From contig CAZZNE010000001.1 in the NCBI GenBank assembly GCA_964655525.1, forward strand, positions 186,001 through 250,000: 64,000 bases of DNA, in the 5' to 3' direction. This document shows positions 35,584-45,072 of the stretch, piece by piece. A program made the translations under genes and the position numbers. Below the pieces are notes generated by a model. The model was not told the origin of the DNA. It saw only the letters and a list, made by a program, of their open reading frames with translations, and ran no database searches. The stretch's first letter is position 1. Each line of letters opens with the position of its first letter. The DNA comes from DLAJ01 sp964655525 (lineage in GTDB: Bacteria; Bacillota; Clostridia; Lachnospirales; Lachnospiraceae).

Positions 35584-35634
35584 GATGTCATTCATAAAAA
35601 TAGGAACCGATAGAATCATGGGAGCAGGAAAGCC

Positions 35635-37401
35635 ATGAAAGAGATTATCACCAAATTTCAAAAGGTACTGAATAAAAAACAGAAGCAGCGCGTTGTGCTG
35701 TTGGTTTTGATGATCATTGTCGGCGCACTCTTAGAGACATTGAGTGTTTCTCTGATTTTGCCGCTTGCACAGCTCATCGTTAGTGAAGATGCCCTGAACA
35801 GCACATGGTATATGCGGATGCTTTGTGATGTGCTCCATATACAGACGACAAGGCAGCTTTTGCTTGTGATGTTGGGGGCGCTGATCGCGGTCTTTATCGG
35901 GAAAAATCTGTACATGCTCCTTCTCTACTATGTGCAGCATACTTTTATCGCGAACTGCCAGTACCGGATTTCCAGAGATCTGCTGCAGATTTACCTGCAT
36001 AAGCCCTATGAATATTATCTGAATGTGAACAGCGGCGACATTCTGCGGACAGTTTACAGTGACACGACGGGTGTGTTCAGCCTCTTGTTACAGTGCATGC
36101 AGCTCTTGACGGAGCTTGTCGTAGCCATGTTTTTAGGCGTCACAGTGCTGGTGACGGACTTTAAGATGACGCTGGTGATCGGCGCGCTGTTAGTCGTTAC
36201 CATGCTTTTGGTTAACCGCTTCTTAAAACCGCGCGCAGGCGCGATCGGGCGGGAGTCCCGCGTGAAGCAGGGGCTGATGTATAAGAGCATCATCCAGTCC
36301 ATCAACAGCATCAAGGATGTAAAAGTATACGATAAGGAGCAGTCTTTTCTGAATTCTTATATCAAATATGGGAAACGTTATTATCAGCTCGTGCGTGACA
36401 ATAACCTGCTCGGCTCCGTGCCGAAGTTGTTGATCGAGACGGTCTGCATCTGCGGCGTACTGATCTATATGCTGGGGGCGGTCGCGATGGGAGGAAGCGT
36501 GACGGATATTGCGCCGCAGCTCATGGCGTTTGCGGTCGCCGCAATGCGCCTGATGCCCTGCGCGAGCCGCATGAGCACTTACCTTGCCAATATCGCCTAT
36601 TATAAGCCGACGCTGGATTTCGTCTATGATAATGTGGAGATGCCGGATGAGGACGGCTATCGAAAAAGTATCGAGCAGAATGTGCGCAACACGGATATCG
36701 CACATAAGCTGCCGCTTACGGACAGCATTCTCTGTAAGGGCATTACCTATCATTACCCCAATTCGGAAACGTATATTTTCCGGGATGCCGACATGACGAT
36801 CCCGCTCGGGAAATCCGTAGGGATCATGGGCGCTTCCGGCGCCGGAAAATCGACGATCGTGGATGTGATGTTAGGACTCTTAAAGCCGGAGGCGGGAGAG
36901 ATCACCTGCGGCGGAACGGACGTGTTTTCCGATTACGGCGGCTGGCTGCATGATATTGGCTATATTCCGCAGTTTATCGGACTTGTGGACGATACAATCT
37001 CGGCGAATGTCGCGTTCGGTATCGATGTGGAGGATATTGATGAAAAGCGCGTGTGGGAGGTCTTGGAGGAGGCACAGCTAAAGGAATTTGTCGAAGGGCT
37101 TCCTGAAGGGCTGAATACGAAGATTGGCGAGCGCGGCGTGCGTATTTCCGGCGGTCAGCGCCAGCGCATCGGCATTGCAAGAGCATTGTACCATAACCCG
37201 GACATCCTTGTGCTCGACGAAGCGACCTCCGCGCTTGACAATGACACGGAGGCGGCGATCATGGAGGCCATCAACCATTTTCACGGCAAAAAGACGATGC
37301 TCATCATCGCGCACCGCTTAAAAACGATAGAGAACTGCGATCTGGTTTACCGCGTGGAAAACGGGAAGATCCTGTTAAATGAGCATGGTATAGCCGGTTA
37401 A
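35635..37401 (+). CDS. ABC transporter (permease-ATPase), PglK-like lipid-linked glycan flippase
   Basis: 588 aa half-transporter. Six membrane helices in residues 18-320 are followed by an ABC domain from about 355. Walker A GASGAGKST (about 399-407), signature ISGGQRQRIGIARAL (about 504-518), Walker B DILVLDEATSALD (about 522-534) and H-loop IIAHRLKT. The N-terminus (VLNKKQKQRVVLLVLMIIVGALLETLSVSLILPL) is the PglK/MsbA-like flippase type. PglK flips undecaprenyl-PP-linked glycans, matching the PglF/E/C-like start of the pathway. It is the only flippase or exporter I see; no Wzx is present in the window. AGGAAAG upstream of ATG 35635. Confidence 0.88.
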   Translation: MKEIITKFQKVLNKKQKQRVVLLVLMIIVGALLETLSVSLILPLAQLIVSEDALNSTWYMRMLCDVLHIQTTRQLLLVMLGALIAVFIGKNLYMLLLYYVQHTFIANCQYRISRDLLQIYLHKPYEYYLNVNSGDILRTVYSDTTGVFSLLLQCMQLLTELVVAMFLGVTVLVTDFKMTLVIGALLVVTMLLVNRFLKPRAGAIGRESRVKQGLMYKSIIQSINSIKDVKVYDKEQSFLNSYIKYGKRYYQLVRDNNLLGSVPKLLIETVCICGVLIYMLGAVAMGGSVTDIAPQLMAFAVAAMRLMPCASRMSTYLANIAYYKPTLDFVYDNVEMPDEDGYRKSIEQNVRNTDIAHKLPLTDSILCKGITYHYPNSETYIFRDADMTIPLGKSVGIMGASGAGKSTIVDVMLGLLKPEAGEITCGGTDVFSDYGGWLHDIGYIPQFIGLVDDTISANVAFGIDVEDIDEKRVWEVLEEAQLKEFVEGLPEGLNTKIGERGVRISGGQRQRIGIARALYHNPDILVLDEATSALDNDTEAAIMEAINHFHGKKTMLIIAHRLKTIENCDLVYRVENGKILLNEHGIAG

Positions 37402-37411
37402 GGGGCGGTAT

Positions 37412-39298
37412 ATGGATCAGAATAAAATAATATTTAAGAGAGCAAAACAAATCATAACGGCATATCTTATTTTATTTGCATTCTGCGCCGACAGAAACTG
37501 CGATATGAGTGGATATGCACCGGCTGGGTCCAGTGTAGCTCTTGTGAATGCACTATTGAACTTGATGTCATATTTTAGGATGGCGGCAGGTAATATTGCG
37601 CTGACTTCCGCGTTTTTGTATATCGCAATCCTGTGCTTTTTGTTTTATGCGGAAAAGAACTGCCGTCAGGGAAACCATAGGGCGGAGAGCATTTGTGGCA
37701 CCTGCTTTTCTGTATTCATGGTGTTTGGAGAGAGCTATCACCTGCGGCAGAATTGGTCATTGGTTTTTGCAAACGGATATGCTGCCCTGATCTCTGCGTT
37801 GATGCTTGCAGGTTATGCCGTTTTTTTCAAAAAATGTCTGATATTATTGTTTCAGGTTTTGGATAACATGCAGAACGACGAGCATGCGGTCGGAATGCAA
37901 CAAATTGACGAACTATTGCGCAAAGGCGGACGGATTTTCTTTGTGTCGGCGCTGCTATGCTGTTGGCTTCCTTACATTATCATACGCTTTCCCGGTGCGC
38001 TATCCCATGACGCGAGGATGCAGATTGGATACTATATAGGATATTTTCCATTTAGCAGCCATCATCCGCCGTTTCATACGTATGTTCTGGGAGGATGTTA
38101 TTCGCTTGGCAAAGCATTGGGAATGCCGAATTTGGGATTATTTGTGTATACCCTGTTACAGGCAGGACTTTGTGCATATGCACTGTCAGGAGTTTTACAG
38201 TGGATGCAGAGCAGAATAAAGGACCGAAGAGTTTTACTGGGGATCTTGTTATTTTATGGTCTGTGTCCGTTTATTCCTATTTATGTGACGACGATCGTTA
38301 AGGATGTTCCATATATTGCATGTTTTATCTTATTAGTATTGCAGACGGCAAAAATAGTATATGAACCATTCACTGCAAAGAGAGCGGTGGAATATGCGGT
38401 GTACGCATTGTTCGCAATGTTACTGCGTAAGGAGGCAGTCTATATTGTTATCTGTATGACGATCATACTGGCATCGGGACTGTTATTCAAAAAGGATAAG
38501 GCGCGCAGAAATGCTTTTTATCTGGCTATGGCAACCGGTGCTTCCGTTGTGATTGTGATATTGTGCAATGCAGTACTTTATCCGGCGCTTGGTATTGAAA
38601 AAGGGAGCAGACGGGAAGGGCTTTCCATGCTGCTTCAGCAGACTGCCCGCTATGCGCGGGATTATGGTGATAAGGTGACGTTCGAAGAATATGAGGCTTT
38701 GAATGCGGTTCTCGAATATGATACGCTTGCGGCGGAGTACGAGGGCTGGAGAACCGATCCGGTTAAGGATAATTTTAGGGAGGAAGCGGACGGAGAGCAG
38801 CTTCGTACCTATTTGGGTGTATGGTTTGGGCAGTTTATGAAGCATCCGGATTGCTATATAGAGGCTTTTTGCAATTTGAATTATCCGTTGATCTATCCCG
38901 AATACCGATTCGGGCGTTATCAGGATCTTGCGGTAGTGGACGAAACGATCTGGGGATTTTCTTTTGAACCGTTTAGCGTTACGAAATTGGTAGACGACCT
39001 GTGGAATGATATCCTGTCAGTGCTGGAAAAAATACCGATATATAGCCTGTTGGAAAATGTTGCGGCGCATATATGGCTTCTGATCATATGTATTGCATGG
39101 AATATCAAAAACAAAAAGTATCAAAATTTATTTGTATTTGTGCCATGTATTTTGGTGGTGGGCGTATGTTGTCTGAGTCCTTCTATTGTTGAGAACCCGC
39201 GGTATATTTATCCGGTCATATGGCTCACGCCGCTACTGTTGGGACTGACCGTCTATTCAAAGAAGGGAAAAGAGGATGGAACTGAACTTATTTTTTGA
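37412..39298 (+). CDS. DUF6020-like polytopic membrane protein, second copy
   Basis: 628 aa with about twelve hydrophobic segments. The central loop IRFPGALSHDARMQIGYYIG...SSHHPPFHTYVLGGCYSLG matches the SYPGYFLYDAQIELNM...THHPLAHVLLVGG loop of the protein at 9.2 kb, and both continue with a PIYVTTIVKDVPY / PMYVLCTTKDVLF helix. They are clearly related. I place both in the DUF6020 GT-C-like group. The sugar transferred and the acceptor are unknown. The next gene starts inside its last codons. Its base composition looks more AT-rich than the neighbours. Confidence 0.72.
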   Translation: MDQNKIIFKRAKQIITAYLILFAFCADRNCDMSGYAPAGSSVALVNALLNLMSYFRMAAGNIALTSAFLYIAILCFLFYAEKNCRQGNHRAESICGTCFSVFMVFGESYHLRQNWSLVFANGYAALISALMLAGYAVFFKKCLILLFQVLDNMQNDEHAVGMQQIDELLRKGGRIFFVSALLCCWLPYIIIRFPGALSHDARMQIGYYIGYFPFSSHHPPFHTYVLGGCYSLGKALGMPNLGLFVYTLLQAGLCAYALSGVLQWMQSRIKDRRVLLGILLFYGLCPFIPIYVTTIVKDVPYIACFILLVLQTAKIVYEPFTAKRAVEYAVYALFAMLLRKEAVYIVICMTIILASGLLFKKDKARRNAFYLAMATGASVVIVILCNAVLYPALGIEKGSRREGLSMLLQQTARYARDYGDKVTFEEYEALNAVLEYDTLAAEYEGWRTDPVKDNFREEADGEQLRTYLGVWFGQFMKHPDCYIEAFCNLNYPLIYPEYRFGRYQDLAVVDETIWGFSFEPFSVTKLVDDLWNDILSVLEKIPIYSLLENVAAHIWLLIICIAWNIKNKKYQNLFVFVPCILVVGVCCLSPSIVENPRYIYPVIWLTPLLLGLTVYSKKGKEDGTELIF

Positions 39299-40838
39299 GG
39301 GCGTGGATTCCTGCCACGGATTTCAGTCTGAGATGCTTCGCAGGGTAGACCGGATTCTGCCGATCCATACCTGCGTGATCACAACAAAAAGCAGAGACGG
39401 AAGCGACGTGTATGAGGACAAGTATACCTGTGTGGATTACAATGTCTGCGAACACAACCGTTATGATGAATTTTATGACAGGAACGCGCTGCTGCCGCTT
39501 TCGAGAGAACTGCTTGAGGCGATGATTCCCTATGAATCTACGGCGATGCAGATGCTGGTGCGCAATTTTGAACGCCATCTTTATACGATGGATGAGAGTA
39601 AGCGTTTTTATTTGGATCATCTTCGTTTTTGGAATCATATGATCGTCACGAAACGGATTAATTATATTTGTTTTTCCAATATTCCGCATCACTGTCATGA
39701 TTATGTGATCTATGCACTCGGCAGAGTGTACGGCATCCCGATGAGCTTCTGCTCGGACACGAGCATTCCGCCGCGTTTGGCTTACTGCACGGATATGGAA
39801 AACATGTGGGAAAACACGTATGAAAAATATCTTTCCTACCGTGAGGAGAAGGAAATCAAGCTCCCTGAGGATCTGGAACATTATTATCAGGCGCTCCGGC
39901 ACGAAAATCAGGGATTGGATGATAAAGCGGTGCATCGCGGCATGACAAAAAAAGATCATATTGCCATTCGCAGAGAATTTTTCATGTCCTATTTTTTGAG
40001 AAAAAACGTGTGGCGCAGGCATTTCTCATGGCTGAAGCACGGTTTGAAGGTATCGCTTACCGAAAAGAGCATGGAAGGCATTCGCGACGGCTTAGGGAAA
40101 GTGCGGCAGGATAAGGTATATTTGAAACGGGGGCGCATCAAGCTAAAGAGTATGAGGGATGTGCATTATTATGATAATCTGGCGGACAGGCTGATGCCGG
40201 AGGAGAACGAGCCGTTTGTCATCTTTTTCCTGCACTTACAGCCCGAAGCGACAACGCTGCCGAAAGGAGGCGTCTTTGTTGAGCAGGAGCTGATGATCGA
40301 AATCCTGGCGGCGGCGCTTGTGAAATTCGGCGTGAAGCTGTATGTGAAGGAGCATTTTGTACAGCCGTATCGGAATAAGAATTTTTATGACAGGCTGACA
40401 AAAATCGAAAATGTGCGCCTGATCAGGAGCGATGTGGATTCGAAGGAGCTTGTGGGGCGTTGCGTGGCGACTGCTTCCTGTAACGGTACGGTGCTTTTAG
40501 AGTCCATGTTTAACGGGATTCCGACGTTTATATTTGGGGACACGCCGTTTCGTAACGGTCCGGGTGTGTTCTATGTCGGCTCGGTGGAAGAATGTGAAAA
40601 AGTCATGCGGGACATCCTGGAAGGAAAGGTGTCCATATCTGAGCATGATGTGAGAGCGGAATTAAAGGCGTTCGGCGACAGCTCATTCCTTGGCTATTTT
40701 GATGCGTCTAATTATGAGAAGAAGGGCGTGCTCTCCGAGGAAGAAGGGCTTGCCGGTTATGTGGATTATGTTGTGAGATGTGTCCGCGGACAGCTTGAAG
40801 CGGCGGAGGGCTGCACATGGCAGATCGGGAAACGATAA
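39276..40838 (+). CDS. Capsule-synthesis-like (GT-B type) protein
   Basis: 520 aa, soluble, starting at ATG 39276 inside the previous gene's end. Residues 1-250 are unfamiliar. From about 310 the pattern FVIFFLHLQPEATTLPKGG, LYVKEHFVQPYRNKNFY, ENVRLIRSDVDSKELVGRC and ATASCNGTVLLESMFNGIPTFIFGD resembles the donor half of capsule-synthesis (KpsC/KpsS-like) proteins, where a GT-B fold adds Kdo or other sugars and the KEH and G-T-(V/I)-L-E-(S/A) segments are conserved. It is directly upstream of a NeuB-family synthase, so the donor might be a CMP-ulosonic acid. That link is inference. Confidence 0.62.
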   Translation: MELNLFFEGVDSCHGFQSEMLRRVDRILPIHTCVITTKSRDGSDVYEDKYTCVDYNVCEHNRYDEFYDRNALLPLSRELLEAMIPYESTAMQMLVRNFERHLYTMDESKRFYLDHLRFWNHMIVTKRINYICFSNIPHHCHDYVIYALGRVYGIPMSFCSDTSIPPRLAYCTDMENMWENTYEKYLSYREEKEIKLPEDLEHYYQALRHENQGLDDKAVHRGMTKKDHIAIRREFFMSYFLRKNVWRRHFSWLKHGLKVSLTEKSMEGIRDGLGKVRQDKVYLKRGRIKLKSMRDVHYYDNLADRLMPEENEPFVIFFLHLQPEATTLPKGGVFVEQELMIEILAAALVKFGVKLYVKEHFVQPYRNKNFYDRLTKIENVRLIRSDVDSKELVGRCVATASCNGTVLLESMFNGIPTFIFGDTPFRNGPGVFYVGSVEECEKVMRDILEGKVSISEHDVRAELKAFGDSSFLGYFDASNYEKKGVLSEEEGLAGYVDYVVRCVRGQLEAAEGCTWQIGKR

Positions 40839-40880
40839 AGTTAATCAATCTGAAGATGAAGGAAAGGCACAGGTAGCAAT

Positions 40881-41756
40881 ATGACGGAATATCAAAAGCC
40901 GCGGATGATCGCGGAGATCGGTTGTAATCATAAGGGAGAGATGGAGATTGCCAAGGAAATGATCAAGATGGCGGCAATCTACTGTAAAGCGGATATTGTA
41001 AAATTTCAAAAGCGCTGCGTCAGGGAACTGCTGACGCCGGAGCAGTACAATGCGCCGCATCCGAACCCGATGTTTGCCTATGGAAAGACATACGGGGAGC
41101 ATAGGGAATATTTGGAATTTGATGTAGAGCAGCATGCGCAGTTAAAAGCGTGGTGCGAGGAATTCGGCATTACGTACAGCACGTCGGTGTGGGACTTGAC
41201 TTCCGCAAAGGAAATCGCGGAGTTAAAACCGGAGCTCATCAAGATTCCGTCCGCCTGCAATAATCATACTGAGATGCTCACATGGCTTTGCGAGCATTAT
41301 GAGGGAGAGATTCATGTGTCGCTTGGTATGACGACGCATGAGGAGGAGGAGTCTCTTGTGAAGCTGTTTGAACAAAAAGGACGCGCAAAGGATGTGGTTC
41401 TTTATGTCTGCACATCCGGATATCCCGTGCCGTTTGAGGACGTCTGTCTCTTAGAGATCAACCGGGTGCGTGACGCGTACGGGGACAGGGTAAAGGAAAT
41501 CGGTTTTTCCGGTCATCATCTGGGAATTGCGGTTGATATTGCGGCGTATACACTCGGCGCATCGACGATTGAGCGCCATTATACGCTGGATCGTACATGG
41601 AAGGGAACCGATCATGCCGCATCTCTGGAGCCGGAGGGCGTGAGGAAGCTGAAGCGGGATCTGGAAGCGGCATATCGGGCACTGCAAACAAAGTCGCAGG
41701 AGATTCTGCCGATTGAAGCGGTACAGAGGGAAAAGCTGAAATACCGGAAGCATTAA
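40881..41756 (+). CDS. NeuB-family ulosonic acid synthase lacking the SAF domain
   Basis: 291 aa, about 60 shorter than NeuB/PseI. The TIM barrel motifs are present: MIAEIGCNHKGEMEIAKEMI (residues 10-29), DIVKFQKRC, KIPSACNNHTEML, HVSLGMTTHEEEE, IGFSGHHLGIAVDIAA and IERHYTLDRTWKGTDHAASLEP. The chain stops after the barrel, so the C-terminal SAF/antifreeze-like domain seen in the PseI copy at 2 kb is missing. It would condense phosphoenolpyruvate with a sugar such as ManNAc, mannose or a deoxy-diamino sugar. The WecB-type 2-epimerase at 62.8 kb could provide ManNAc. No dedicated second CMP-transferase is visible. It has a free-standing start with no homologous sequence after the stop, so this does not look like a truncation by frameshift. 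Confidence 0.82.
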   Translation: MTEYQKPRMIAEIGCNHKGEMEIAKEMIKMAAIYCKADIVKFQKRCVRELLTPEQYNAPHPNPMFAYGKTYGEHREYLEFDVEQHAQLKAWCEEFGITYSTSVWDLTSAKEIAELKPELIKIPSACNNHTEMLTWLCEHYEGEIHVSLGMTTHEEEESLVKLFEQKGRAKDVVLYVCTSGYPVPFEDVCLLEINRVRDAYGDRVKEIGFSGHHLGIAVDIAAYTLGASTIERHYTLDRTWKGTDHAASLEPEGVRKLKRDLEAAYRALQTKSQEILPIEAVQREKLKYRKH

Positions 41757-41838
41757 ATCGGGAAGCAGGAAGTGCGCAGCGGAAAGCACAGAACGTACCG
41801 GAATTTACAGGAAATACATGTTACAGGAGGAATCTTAA

Positions 41839-43542
41839 GTGACTGCAGCGGATAGGATCCAATGTCTTTTACAAAAACATAAAGACCGGGTGTGGGTATT
41901 TTTTTCGACCTTCCTGATCGGGTTTTTGATTCATTTCTATATGTTTTCCAATAAACTGATCAACTATTTTGAAATGAACAATATTCTGACGCCGATGTCC
42001 ATCGATAAAGGGGACACGCTGGCGATGGGACGATGGTTTCTGCCGGTCGTCAGCAGATTAAGCTCCGTTTACAGCATGCCTGCGGTCAACGGCGTCATTT
42101 GTCTGACCTGCCTGTCATTGATTGCCTGTATGATCGTCGATGTGTTTGAATTGAAAAGGCGGGTGCTCATCGTTCTCTGTGAGGGCGTGATCGTTTCCTT
42201 TCCGGGGGTTGCGAGTTATTTATCCTATGGGGTGAATACGGATGTGTTCTGCGTGGCGCTGCTACTATCTGTTGCTTCGGGCTGGGTATTATATCATAGT
42301 GCGTGCAATATCAAGGGAATGGTCCTCTCCGCGCTGATCCTGTGCTTCTGCATTGCTGTGTATCAGCCGTTCATGTCGGTGACGATCGCGATGATCTTCT
42401 GCATGCTGTATCTTCAGGTGTGGCAGGAGGGAAAGGGCTTTCTGTCCATCTTAAAACAGGCGCTCCGCTATGTGATCGCACTGGCTGCCGGATTTATTCT
42501 TTACTATTTTGTTCTCCAGATCGTGACTGCCGTGACCGGGATTTCAATGGGCGATTACCACGGGATCAACGATATGACGTCGTTTACCTTAAAAGGAATC
42601 GCCAAGGGCGGCGTTTATACTTATTTTTATTTTTTGTACTACCTGTTCAGCATGGAATATGCGAACTTTGCGCTGGTGATCATCTTTGACGGATTAGCGG
42701 CTCTGCTGTTTTTGTTTTATACGGTTATCGGCTATCGTACCTATCGAAAAGGAGCGCGTGAAAAGGGCAGTCTGCTCTGTCAGATCCTGTTAGTGATCTT
42801 TTTGCCGATCGGCGTGAATGCGTCGCCGTTTCTGATGGCGGATCGCGTCGGGAACGGTGTGGACCGCTACATGATGTTTTCGATGATGCTGCTGTTTATT
42901 CTGCTCTTAAAACTGATGGATGCAATGTCGGAGTCCGGCGGAGGCCGGAAGGAGATACCGGGGACGGACGACAGTGCACAGGAGGAGTTTGCCGGGCAGA
43001 AGAGCTGCGGACGGGGGAGAATGAGCAGAACGGATTGCGCCGGACAAAGCAGCCGGGCAGGGTATCTGGGTTTCATACCGCAATTTATGACGATCATTTG
43101 TCTGATTGCCGTCATTTGGGGCAATTATTATATGTGTAATCAGGGCTATTTCCGCGCGGAGGCGATGACAAAGAGTACGGATTCTCTTTTGAACCGTCTG
43201 GCGTACCGTATAGAGAGTACGGAGGGGTGGAGCCCCAAGATACCTGTTTATCTGGCAAACTGCGAGGAGCTGTTTAATGAAAACTGTGATACGCAGATTG
43301 CGGCGTTCGATGGACTGACGCGCGTGGATGGTACGGAAATCAAGCCTTGGTATAATGAGGAGGCTGTGATAAAATATATGCAGGTCTATCTGAATTTTCC
43401 TGTGACACAAGCGCCCACAGCGCAAAAGGAAACGATTCTTTCCTCGGAGGAATTTGCACGGATGGGGATTTATCCGCAGGAAAATTCCATGCAGATGATA
43501 GACGGGGTGCTGGTTGTGAAGTTTGCGGAGACGCAGGACTAA
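41839..43542 (+). CDS. GtrII-like glucosyltransferase-domain membrane protein
   Basis: 567 aa from GTG 41839, with AGGAGG at about 41826. About ten membrane helices in residues 18-350, a charged loop (about 365-410), a late helix near 418-436 and a roughly 125-residue C-terminal extracytoplasmic domain. The early sequence FEMNNILTPMSIDKGDTLAMGRWFLPVV is the signature I associate with the glucosyltransferase domain of GtrII-type proteins, which add glucosyl groups from undecaprenyl-phosphate-glucose to O-antigen. A GtrB-like partner would be one of the DPM1-like GT2s at 8.3, 54.5 or 60.8 kb. Confidence 0.75.
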   Translation: MTAADRIQCLLQKHKDRVWVFFSTFLIGFLIHFYMFSNKLINYFEMNNILTPMSIDKGDTLAMGRWFLPVVSRLSSVYSMPAVNGVICLTCLSLIACMIVDVFELKRRVLIVLCEGVIVSFPGVASYLSYGVNTDVFCVALLLSVASGWVLYHSACNIKGMVLSALILCFCIAVYQPFMSVTIAMIFCMLYLQVWQEGKGFLSILKQALRYVIALAAGFILYYFVLQIVTAVTGISMGDYHGINDMTSFTLKGIAKGGVYTYFYFLYYLFSMEYANFALVIIFDGLAALLFLFYTVIGYRTYRKGAREKGSLLCQILLVIFLPIGVNASPFLMADRVGNGVDRYMMFSMMLLFILLLKLMDAMSESGGGRKEIPGTDDSAQEEFAGQKSCGRGRMSRTDCAGQSSRAGYLGFIPQFMTIICLIAVIWGNYYMCNQGYFRAEAMTKSTDSLLNRLAYRIESTEGWSPKIPVYLANCEELFNENCDTQIAAFDGLTRVDGTEIKPWYNEEAVIKYMQVYLNFPVTQAPTAQKETILSSEEFARMGIYPQENSMQMIDGVLVVKFAETQD

Positions 43543-43603
43543 AGGATGTGGATGCAGCGAAGTATGATCGTATCGCGCGTCAGAAAAGGAAAGGAGAGCA
43601 AAG

Positions 43604-45022
43604 ATGAGTCGTAAGGAACGCCAGACGGATGTATTCGAGATGTATGTGCTTCTGATTACGGACATACTGTGCCTGTTCCTTTCGTATTTGCTGGGATTAT
43701 ATCTCCGTTTTCATTCTGTCAGCAGGATTGACGAACCGAATCTGCACTGGAATGTGTTTTGGGGAATCCTTGTTTTTTCCATTCTCTATGATTCTGCGGT
43801 AGATTATAATAGGAATTTTACGAAGAGGGGATACTTTGTAGAGGCGAAAGCGATCATCAAGCGTAACGTCATCATGGCGGCGGGCATCGGCGTGGTTCTC
43901 TTTTCGTTCAAACAGGCGGAAAATTATTCCCGTCTTGTGTACGGCTATTTCATGGTGGCGGATACGCTTTTGACCTATGGCACGCATGTCGCTCTGAAAA
44001 GATATCTGCGCGCGCGCTTGCGAAAAGAACGCCATAAAGTAAAGATCATGGTGATCACTGATCGGGTAAACGCGCCCGGATTGATGGACAAGCTCTTAAA
44101 AAAGGCGGAGCTTTATTGGGACATTACCTCGATCGCGGTGATGGATGGGTTTGAAAAAGAAACAATAAACGAGATCCCCGTTGTCGCGGATGGGAACAAT
44201 CTGTTGGATGTGGCAAAGCAGATGCCGATCGACGAGATATTTCTGTATCTGCCGGAGGCAAGCCGCAAGCAGGTTGATCAGATCATTATGGATTTTGAGA
44301 CCATGGGTGTTGTCTGCCATTACAATATTGATGTGGCGGGCTTAAGTACGAAAAACAGTACGGTAGAAGAATTTGGCGGTTTTACGGTCATCACTTATGC
44401 GGAGAACAGGATTGACTATAAACGCCGCATGATCAAGCGGCTGATCGATATTGCGGGAAGTTTAGTCGGTCTGCTCATTATGGTGGTTCTGCTGCCGTTT
44501 GTGGCGATCGCGATCAAACTGGATTCCAAGGGTCCCGTTTTTTTTGCGCAGACGAGGATCGGAAAAAACGGCAGGCGTTTTAAAATCTATAAATTCCGTT
44601 CCATGTATGTGGACGCGGAGGCACGGAAAAAGGAGCTGGAAGCGCAAAACGAGGTGCAGGGGCTGATGTTTAAGATGGAGAACGACCCGCGCATCACGAA
44701 GGTCGGACATTTCCTGCGAAAGACGAGCATTGACGAGCTGCCGCAGTTTTATAATATTCTGATCGGCGACATGAGTCTTGTCGGGACGAGACCGCCGACC
44801 GAGGATGAATTTGAGCAGTACACACCGTATTATCGCAGGAGGCTGTGTATGACGCCGGGACTGACCGGTTTATGGCAGGTCAGCGGCCGAAGTGATGTAC
44901 AGAATTTTGATGATGTGGTAAAATATGACTTGCATTATATTGATTATTGGTCATTAAGTTTGGATTTTAAGATTCTTGTGCAGACGATCGGGGTTGTATT
45001 ATTCGGCAGGGGCGCAAAATAA
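43604..45022 (+). CDS. WbaP/WcaJ-type polyprenyl glycosylphosphotransferase
   Basis: 472 aa polytopic phosphoglycosyl transferase. Four N-terminal helices (about 12-130), a cytoplasmic Rossmann-like domain (about 145-260), then helix 5 and the catalytic domain: KRLIDIAGSLVGLLIMVVLL, KGPVFFAQTRIGKNGRRF, KFRSMYVDAEARKKELE, KTSIDELPQFYNI, GDMSLVGTRPPT and RPGLTGLWQ-type TPGLTGLWQVSGRSD. It moves a hexose-1-phosphate onto undecaprenyl phosphate. It is the second initiating enzyme in the window, alongside the small PglC-like one at 16.6 kb. The substrate is probably UDP-Glc or UDP-Gal by family, not by any residue I can read. Confidence 0.87.
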   Translation: MSRKERQTDVFEMYVLLITDILCLFLSYLLGLYLRFHSVSRIDEPNLHWNVFWGILVFSILYDSAVDYNRNFTKRGYFVEAKAIIKRNVIMAAGIGVVLFSFKQAENYSRLVYGYFMVADTLLTYGTHVALKRYLRARLRKERHKVKIMVITDRVNAPGLMDKLLKKAELYWDITSIAVMDGFEKETINEIPVVADGNNLLDVAKQMPIDEIFLYLPEASRKQVDQIIMDFETMGVVCHYNIDVAGLSTKNSTVEEFGGFTVITYAENRIDYKRRMIKRLIDIAGSLVGLLIMVVLLPFVAIAIKLDSKGPVFFAQTRIGKNGRRFKIYKFRSMYVDAEARKKELEAQNEVQGLMFKMENDPRITKVGHFLRKTSIDELPQFYNILIGDMSLVGTRPPTEDEFEQYTPYYRRRLCMTPGLTGLWQVSGRSDVQNFDDVVKYDLHYIDYWSLSLDFKILVQTIGVVLFGRGAK

Positions 45023-45072
45023 AAAATGAAGATGCTCTTACCGGATCTCGCAAGTAGAGAGAGAGGAATTCC

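Noticed and set aside
45025..45045. Additional copy of the 60-bp hairpin unit after the WbaP-type gene
   Set aside because: Only AAAATGAAGATG-type similarity over about 20 bases, with no pairing arm; too short to call.
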